The notes under the pieces are model-generated. The model made no database searches and was not told where the DNA came from. It saw only the letters and a program-made list of their open reading frames with translations. A stretch of 46,560 nt of DNA from an uncultured Prevotellaceae bacterium. GTDB taxonomy: Bacteria > Bacteroidota > Bacteroidia > Bacteroidales > Bacteroidaceae. The position numbers and the translations under genes were made by a program. Each line of letters begins with the position of its first letter. Position 1 is the first letter of the stretch. The DNA lies in contig CAMWQU010000017.1 of assembly GCA_947176535.1 (NCBI GenBank), forward strand, positions 1 through 46,560, read 5' to 3'. Of the stretch, positions 41,439 through 46,560 are shown piece after piece.

Positions 41439-42434
41439 ATGGCAGAAAGTATTGATATTCGCGAACTGAACGAGCGGATAGAACAAAAGAGCGCTTTCGT
41501 TACGAACCTGCAGACGGGTATGGCGCAAGTGATAGTCGGACAGAAGCATCTGGTGGAATCTCTGTTGATTGGTTTACTCAGCGACGGACACGTTCTCCTC
41601 GAAGGTGTGCCCGGTCTGGCCAAGACGCAGGCCATCAAGACACTGGCGGGACTGGTGGATGGTAAATTCAGTCGCATACAGTTCACCCCCGACCTCCTGC
41701 CGGCCGATGTCATCGGTACAATGATATATTCGCAGAAGGACGAGAAGTTTATGGTGGAGCAAGGCCCGGTTTTTGCCAATTTCGTGTTGGCGGACGAAAT
41801 CAACCGTGCCCCGGCCAAAGTGCAGTCGGCCCTGTTGGAAGCCATGCAGGAGCGTCAGGTGACCATCGGCAAACAGACCTACAAACTGCCCGAACCTTTC
41901 CTCGTACTGGCCACACAGAACCCGATAGAGCAGGAGGGTACTTATCCGCTTCCCGAAGCGCAGGTAGACCGTTTCATGCTCAAGGTTATCATCGACTATC
42001 CCAAACCGGAGGAGGAGAAAAAGATTATCCGCATGAACATCGACGGCGAGCGCACGGAGCTGCGCCCCATTCTGAGTACCGCAGCTATCAAAGAGGCCCG
42101 CGAAGTCGTCCGTCAGGTTTACATTGACGAAAAGATAGAACAATACATCACTGATATTGTGTTCGCTACACGTTATCCGGAGAAGTATGGCTTAAAGGAT
42201 TTGAAAGACTACATCGAGTTCGGCGCATCGCCTCGTGCCAGCATCAATCTGGCCTTGGCTGCCCGCGCTTATGCTTTCATCAAGCGTCGCGGATATGTGA
42301 TACCTGAGGACGTGCGCGCCATAGCTCACGACGTATTACGCCATCGCATCGGCCTGACTTATGAAGCCGAAGCCAACAACGTAGTTAGTGAGGAAATTAT
42401 CAGTCAGATTATCAATAAGGTGGAAGTACCTTGA
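41439..42434 (+). CDS. MoxR family AAA+ ATPase
   Basis: A 331-residue MoxR-type AAA+ protein, thought to act as a chaperone for vWA-domain partners. Walker A is GVPGLAKT (56-63), Walker B is FVLADEINRAPAKVQSALLE (about 110-129), sensor 1 is LATQNPIEQEGTYPLPEAQ, and a C-terminal lid domain follows (ASPRASINLALAARAYAF). It opens the Bat operon: DUF58, a BatD-like protein, BatA, BatB and BatC follow without long gaps. In Bacteroides the bat genes are linked to aerotolerance and envelope stress. Confidence 0.93.
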   Translation: MAESIDIRELNERIEQKSAFVTNLQTGMAQVIVGQKHLVESLLIGLLSDGHVLLEGVPGLAKTQAIKTLAGLVDGKFSRIQFTPDLLPADVIGTMIYSQKDEKFMVEQGPVFANFVLADEINRAPAKVQSALLEAMQERQVTIGKQTYKLPEPFLVLATQNPIEQEGTYPLPEAQVDRFMLKVIIDYPKPEEEKKIIRMNIDGERTELRPILSTAAIKEAREVVRQVYIDEKIEQYITDIVFATRYPEKYGLKDLKDYIEFGASPRASINLALAARAYAFIKRRGYVIPEDVRAIAHDVLRHRIGLTYEAEANNVVSEEIISQIINKVEVP

Positions 42435-43303
42435 TGGAAACCAACGAGATACTCAAAAGAGTTCGACAGATTGAAATAAAGACGCGCGGACTCTCCAATA
42501 ACATTTTTGCGGGAGAGTATCATTCGGCTTTCAAGGGGCGCGGCATGGCTTTCTCCGAGGTGCGTGAGTACCAGTACGGGGACGACATACGCGACATTGA
42601 GTGGAACGTGACGGCCCGCTTTAACAAGCCTTATGTGAAAGTGTTTGAGGAGGAGCGCGAACTGACGGTGATGTTGCTTATCGACGTCAGCGGTTCGCTG
42701 CACTTCGGAACGGAGAAGCAGATGAAACGCGACATGGTGACGGAGATTGCGGCCACATTGGCGTTCTCGGCCATTCAGAATAATGATAAGATTGGCGTTC
42801 TTTTCTTTTCCGACCGCGTGGAAAAGTTTATTCCTCCGAAGAAAGGACGCAAGCACATCCTTTACATTATCCGTGAGTTGCTTGACTTCCATGCCGAAAG
42901 CCTGAGAACCGATGTGGGCATGGCCGCCCAGTACCTGACGCAGGCCCTGAAACGACGCTGTACGGCTTTCCTCATCAGCGACTTCATGGATCAGCAGGAC
43001 TTCCGTCAGCCGCTGACGATTGCCAACCGCAAGCACGATGTCGTGGCCATTCAGGTTTACGACCGTCGCATACAGGAGTTGCCCGATGTCGGGTTGATGA
43101 AGGTGCGTGATGCCGAAACCGGTTTCGAACGGTTTATCGACACGAGCGACCGCCGTATGCGCGAGGCCCAGCGGTTGTGGTGGAAGCAGCGAACGGAATA
43201 TCTGCGCGATACGTTCTCACGCAGCAATGTGGACAGTGTGAGTGTCCGCACCGATCAGGATTACGTCTCCGCACTCAAGAACCTTTTTGCAAAACGAAAT
43301 TAA
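42434..43303 (+). CDS. DUF58 / vWA-like protein
   Basis: A 289-residue DUF58 protein with the typical GRGMAFSEVREYQYGDDIRD, DIEWNVTARFNKPYVKVF, and a vWA-like metal site in LLIDVSGSLHFG. DUF58 proteins pair with MoxR ATPases. The start ATG 42434 overlaps the moxR stop (TGATG); a TTG one codon earlier was discarded. Cytosolic; function in the Bat system not defined. Confidence 0.9.
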   Translation: METNEILKRVRQIEIKTRGLSNNIFAGEYHSAFKGRGMAFSEVREYQYGDDIRDIEWNVTARFNKPYVKVFEEERELTVMLLIDVSGSLHFGTEKQMKRDMVTEIAATLAFSAIQNNDKIGVLFFSDRVEKFIPPKKGRKHILYIIRELLDFHAESLRTDVGMAAQYLTQALKRRCTAFLISDFMDQQDFRQPLTIANRKHDVVAIQVYDRRIQELPDVGLMKVRDAETGFERFIDTSDRRMREAQRLWWKQRTEYLRDTFSRSNVDSVSVRTDQDYVSALKNLFAKRN

Positions 43304-43305
43304 CG

Positions 43306-44391
43306 ATGAAGCGACCTATATTATCGGCTTTAATAGTCTGCTTTCAACTGCTGCTTGTCAGTTCCCTGAAAGCGCAGGTCACAGTGGAGGCCCGCATTGA
43401 CAGTCTGCAGATGCTGGTGGGACAGCAGACAGGCATAACCCTCAACGTCAGTTGTGACGCCAAGTCCGTGATAGAGATGCCCGTACTGCAGAAAGGGCAA
43501 GAGATGGCACCCGGCGTGGAACTGGTGGAGATGACGGCCGCCGACACTACCAAACTCGATGACGGCCGCCGTATGCAAGTCAGCCGAAAGTACATTGTCA
43601 CGGCCTGGGATTCTTCGTTCTACTATATCCCACCCATGAAAGTGCGCGTGGATAACAAGGAGTACACGACCAAGAACCTTGCCCTAAAAGTATATACGGT
43701 GGATGTAGATACCGTGCATGTGGATCAGTTTTTCGGCCCCAAGGATGTGATGAATGCTCCGTTCTCCTGGGACGACTGGAAGCCGGTCATCTGGAGTTTT
43801 GTTCTGCTTTTGCTCCTATGTGCCTGCGCGGGCTACCTTACCTATATTTTGCGTACGGGTAAACCCTTAGTCCGCATCATCCGCCGCAAGCGCAAGGAAC
43901 CGGCTCACAAGGTCGCCCTATCCGAGATTGAGCGCATCAAGACGGAACGCACTTGGGCTCAGGAGGATTCAAAAGAATACTACACCCAACTGACCGACAC
44001 GTTGCGCACTTACATTCAGGAACGCTATGCCTTCAATGCCATGGAAATGACGTCGGGAGAGATTATCGAACGTCTGACGCAGGAGAACGACGACGAGGCA
44101 TTGAACGAACTGCGTGAACTGTTCCAGACAGCCGACCTCGTGAAGTTCGCCAAGTGGACGACACTTATCAACGAGAATGATGCCAACCTGATGACTGCCC
44201 TTGAGTACATCAATCAGACGAAGCAGGAGGAAGACCCGAACCAACCTCAGGAAGAGATTATCGTCACTCCCGAAGCCAAACGCCAGCGCATCCACATCTG
44301 GGCGATGCGTGTGGCCATTGCCTTGTCTTCCGTCTCTGCCCTGGGACTTATGGGTTGGATTGTCTGGCGCGTTATAGACTTACTCAGATAA
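43306..44391 (+). CDS. BatD-like membrane protein of the Bat operon
   Basis: A 361-residue protein with signal peptide MKRPILSALIVCFQLLLVSSLKA in two parts, a beta-rich periplasmic domain (about 25-150) similar to the BatD N-terminus, a transmembrane segment (about 162-185), a helical cytosolic region with TLRTYIQERYAFNAMEMTSG and DLVKFAKWTTLI, and a second transmembrane segment near the C-terminus (RVAIALSSVSALGLMGWIV). The layout is like the DUF4381/BatD-like proteins found between DUF58 and BatA genes. Full-length BatD, if present, lies outside the window. It starts 2 nt after the DUF58 gene. Confidence 0.8.
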   Translation: MKRPILSALIVCFQLLLVSSLKAQVTVEARIDSLQMLVGQQTGITLNVSCDAKSVIEMPVLQKGQEMAPGVELVEMTAADTTKLDDGRRMQVSRKYIVTAWDSSFYYIPPMKVRVDNKEYTTKNLALKVYTVDVDTVHVDQFFGPKDVMNAPFSWDDWKPVIWSFVLLLLLCACAGYLTYILRTGKPLVRIIRRKRKEPAHKVALSEIERIKTERTWAQEDSKEYYTQLTDTLRTYIQERYAFNAMEMTSGEIIERLTQENDDEALNELRELFQTADLVKFAKWTTLINENDANLMTALEYINQTKQEEDPNQPQEEIIVTPEAKRQRIHIWAMRVAIALSSVSALGLMGWIVWRVIDLLR

Positions 44392-44400
44392 AAGATTATT

Positions 44401-45399
44401 ATGACATTCGCAAGTCCGTTATATTTCATATTCCTTGCGTTGCTGCTGCCCTACATCGTATGGTACGTGCTCCGGTGGCGACGTTCGCATCCCGTTCTGC
44501 GGGTGAGCAGCACCTACGCCTTTCAGGGGGTGCGCCGCAGTTGGAAAGAATACCTCATTCATGTTCCTTTCCTGCTCCGTATCGCCTGCGTCGTACTGGC
44601 CGTTATAGCCCTGGCCCGTCCTCAGACCACCAACGACTGGAAGCAGACCGACGTGGAGGGCATCGACATCATGCTCTGTATGGACGTCTCCACCTCCATG
44701 CTGGCCGAAGACCTGCGCCCCAACCGTGTGAAGGCGGCCCGTGAGGTGGCTATTGAGTTTATTTCCGGTCGCCCCAACGACAACATCGGTCTGACCCTGT
44801 TTGCCGGTGAAGCCTACACGCAATGTCCGATGACCGTAGACCATGCGGTGCTCGTGAATATGCTGCAGGGAATGCAGTGCGACATGACGGCCAAGGGCCT
44901 CATCGAGGACGGCACCGCCATCGGTATGGGATTAGCCTCTGCCGTGGCCCGACTGAAGGACTCGAAAGCCAAGAGCAAGGTTGTCATCCTGCTCACGGAC
45001 GGAAGCAACAACCGGGGCGATATATCGCCTCTGACCGCTGCGGAGATAGCCAAAAGTTTCGGCATACGCGTGTACACCATCGGAGTCGGTACGAACGGCA
45101 TGGCCCGCTATCCCATGTCCGTGGCCGGAGGTATTCAGTACGTTCAGGTGCCCGTGGAAATTGATACCAAAACGTTGCAAAGCATCGCTTCCAAAACCGA
45201 CGGCGAGTTCTATCGTGCCAAGGACACCAAGGGCCTGCACGAAGTCTATCAGGAGATTGACAAATTAGAGAAAACCAAGCTCAACGTAAAGAAATTCACC
45301 AAGCGTTACGAAGCCTTTGTGCCTTTCGCTTTAGGTGCTGTTCTGGCCCTGTTGCTCGAACTGTTGCTCAGCCTGACCGTTCTGAAACGTATTCCCTAA
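44401..45399 (+). CDS. batA: vWA domain membrane protein BatA
   Basis: A 332-residue protein with two N-terminal membrane segments (PLYFIFLALLLPYIVWYVL; a second near 57-77), a von Willebrand factor A domain with the metal site CMDVSTSM (about residue 97), TLFAGEAYTQCP, and LLTDGSNNRGD, and a C-terminal membrane segment (LGAVLALLLELLLSLTVL). vWA domains bind partner proteins through Mg2+. Bat proteins form an inner-membrane complex thought to support stress tolerance. Starts 9 nt after the BatD-like gene. Confidence 0.92.
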   Translation: MTFASPLYFIFLALLLPYIVWYVLRWRRSHPVLRVSSTYAFQGVRRSWKEYLIHVPFLLRIACVVLAVIALARPQTTNDWKQTDVEGIDIMLCMDVSTSMLAEDLRPNRVKAAREVAIEFISGRPNDNIGLTLFAGEAYTQCPMTVDHAVLVNMLQGMQCDMTAKGLIEDGTAIGMGLASAVARLKDSKAKSKVVILLTDGSNNRGDISPLTAAEIAKSFGIRVYTIGVGTNGMARYPMSVAGGIQYVQVPVEIDTKTLQSIASKTDGEFYRAKDTKGLHEVYQEIDKLEKTKLNVKKFTKRYEAFVPFALGAVLALLLELLLSLTVLKRIP

Positions 45400-45412
45400 A
45401 CCAACCACTCAA

Positions 45413-46435
45413 ATGTTCCGATTTGAAAACCCCGTATATTTGTATGCTTTAGCCATCATTCCTTTGTTGGCCATCCTCTACTATTACAGCAACTACCGTC
45501 GTCGCCGTCGTCTGAAGAAATACGGCGACCCGGCCCTCCTGAAGGAACTGATGATAGACGTTTCCGCATGGCGGCCGCAGGTGAAAGTCTGGCTGCTGTT
45601 GTTGGCTCTCGCCTCACTCATCATCGCAGCCGCCCGCCCGCAGTTCGGAACCAAGATAGACACCACGGAGCGCAACGGCATTGAGGCCATCATTGCCATT
45701 GACGTCTCCAACTCCATGCAGGCCAACGACGTCCGTCCGTCCCGACTGGACAAGGCAAAGATGTTGGTATCTAACATGGTCGATGAGATGAAAGACGACA
45801 AAATCGGTCTGATTGTCTACGCCGGTCAGGCTTTCGTGCAGTTGCCCATCACCAACGACTACGTTTCTGCCAAAATGTTCCTCGACGGCATCGACCCTTC
45901 AATGATTTCCGTTCAGGGCACCGACATCGCCACGGCTATCGACCTCAGCATGAAAAGTTTCACGCAGAAGAAAGACATCTCCCGCGCCATTTTCCTCATC
46001 ACCGACGGTGAGGACAACGAGGGCGGGGCAGTGGAAGCGGCCAAGGAGGCCGCCAAACGAGGCGTCCGGGTCTACGTGCTCGGTGTGGGCAGTCCCGACG
46101 GTGCCCACGTACCTATTCCCGGCACGTCCCAGTATTTCATCGACGATGCGGGCAATCCCGTCGTTTCGCGCCTCAGCGAGGAAATGTGCCGCCAGATAGC
46201 CCATGCCGGCAATGGTGCCTACATCTACGTAGATAACAGCAGTTCGGCGCAGAAGGAACTTTCGCGCTACGTTGATAAACTGGCCAAGGCCAAACTTGAG
46301 AGCCAGATATACAGCGAGTTTGACGAGCAGTACCAAGGTTTCCTCATTCTGGCCCTCCTGTTCCTTGTCCTCGACCTCTGCCTGCTGGAACGCAAGAACC
46401 ATATTATGCAAAATTTTCATCTTTTCAGGAAATAA
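45413..46435 (+). CDS. batB: vWA domain membrane protein BatB
   Basis: A 340-residue paralogue of BatA: N-terminal membrane segments (NPVYLYALAIIPLLAILYYY; VWLLLLALASLIIAAARPQF), a vWA domain with metal site AIDVSNSM, GLIVYAGQAFVQLP and FLITDGEDNEGG, and a C-terminal membrane segment (GFLILALLFLVLDLCLL). The motif positions parallel BatA, consistent with duplication. It starts 13 nt after batA and is followed 3 nt later by batC. Confidence 0.92.
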   Translation: MFRFENPVYLYALAIIPLLAILYYYSNYRRRRRLKKYGDPALLKELMIDVSAWRPQVKVWLLLLALASLIIAAARPQFGTKIDTTERNGIEAIIAIDVSNSMQANDVRPSRLDKAKMLVSNMVDEMKDDKIGLIVYAGQAFVQLPITNDYVSAKMFLDGIDPSMISVQGTDIATAIDLSMKSFTQKKDISRAIFLITDGEDNEGGAVEAAKEAAKRGVRVYVLGVGSPDGAHVPIPGTSQYFIDDAGNPVVSRLSEEMCRQIAHAGNGAYIYVDNSSSAQKELSRYVDKLAKAKLESQIYSEFDEQYQGFLILALLFLVLDLCLLERKNHIMQNFHLFRK

Positions 46436-46438
46436 CCT

Positions 46439-46560
46439 ATGAAACGTCTCACACTTTTGCTTCTCCTTCTCTGTTCCCTCGCTCCCTCCTACGGCCAGTC
46501 GTACAGAGACTACATCCGCCGTGGCAACCGCCAGTATCGGGATTCGGTCTACGACAAGGC
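46439..46560 (+). CDS. batC: BatC-like TPR protein (3' end cut off)
   Basis: The frame opened by ATG 46439 gives a signal peptide (MKRLTLLLLLLCSLAPSYG) and QSYRDYIRRGNRQYRDSVYD before the window ends after 40 codons. RxGNxxY is the beginning of a tetratricopeptide repeat and the position after batB matches BatC in Bacteroides. Assignment rests on context. Confidence 0.7.
   Translation, partial: MKRLTLLLLLLCSLAPSYGQSYRDYIRRGNRQYRDSVYDK

Overview
The window is chromosomal DNA of a member of the Bacteroidales (Bacteroidota). Three things point there. Promoters follow the Bacteroidota pattern (TTG or TTTG about 19-20 nt before TAnnTTTG). Gene content is typical of the group: Bat aerotolerance operon, PPi-dependent phosphofructokinase, HU-CCDC81/SPOR protein, golvesin-like and DUF4494 proteins, OMP_b-brl receptor, and an LptG/Tgt/Lon cluster. 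GC content is roughly 50%, and secreted glycan and wall hydrolases are present. A gut commensal of the Bacteroidaceae/Prevotellaceae type is likely; the sequence alone does not let me name a genus.

Layout. 1-5.9 kb: bamD (reverse, cut by the left edge), then uvrB, a secreted GH89 alpha-N-acetylglucosaminidase, ridA and a 44-residue zinc-ribbon protein. 6.0-9.3 kb (reverse): DUF4494, YggS-type PLP protein, and agmatine deiminase plus N-carbamoylputrescine amidase, which together convert agmatine to putrescine. 9.3-15.1 kb (reverse): a 90-residue protein, a lysophospholipid acyltransferase, a large secreted protein that I read as a split zinc amidase, and a YgiQ radical SAM enzyme. 15.2-15.8 kb: an AT-rich, broken acyltransferase gene. 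16.3-18.8 kb: pfp and a membrane-anchored GH25 muramidase, with prmA converging on it. 19.8-22.5 kb: an aromatic- and SRG-rich secreted protein with a FadL-like outer-membrane protein. 22.6-24.7 kb (reverse): HU-CCDC81/SPOR protein, FHA protein, Nudix hydrolase. Then rfbC alone. 25.6-33.9 kb (reverse): lon, tgt, lptG, a DEAD-box helicase and a TonB-receptor-like barrel. 34.0-37.3 kb: trmN6, then an ECF sigma factor operon with a membrane protein, a small secreted protein and a barrel. 37.6-41.3 kb: ftsY, rimO, HU, and an HU-transmembrane-LysM fusion. 41.4 kb to the right edge: the Bat operon (moxR, DUF58, BatD-like, batA, batB, start of batC).

The strongest unexplained signal lies in four intergenic regions (5934-5999, 15931-16012, 25435-25544, 34704-34791). 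Each is a short tandem array of imperfect palindromes with a repeat period of 22 nt (21-22 in one array). The sequence word is different at every locus, so the arrays share architecture and period but not sequence. This differs from REP/BIME elements, which share sequence, and from CRISPR, which has unique spacers. A second theme is two separate proteins that each place an HU-like domain in the cytoplasm and a peptidoglycan-binding domain (SPOR or LysM) outside the inner membrane, as candidate nucleoid-to-wall tethers.

No tRNA, rRNA, CRISPR array, insertion sequence or phage gene was seen. Family assignments rest on recognisable motifs and remembered family features, not on database searches.
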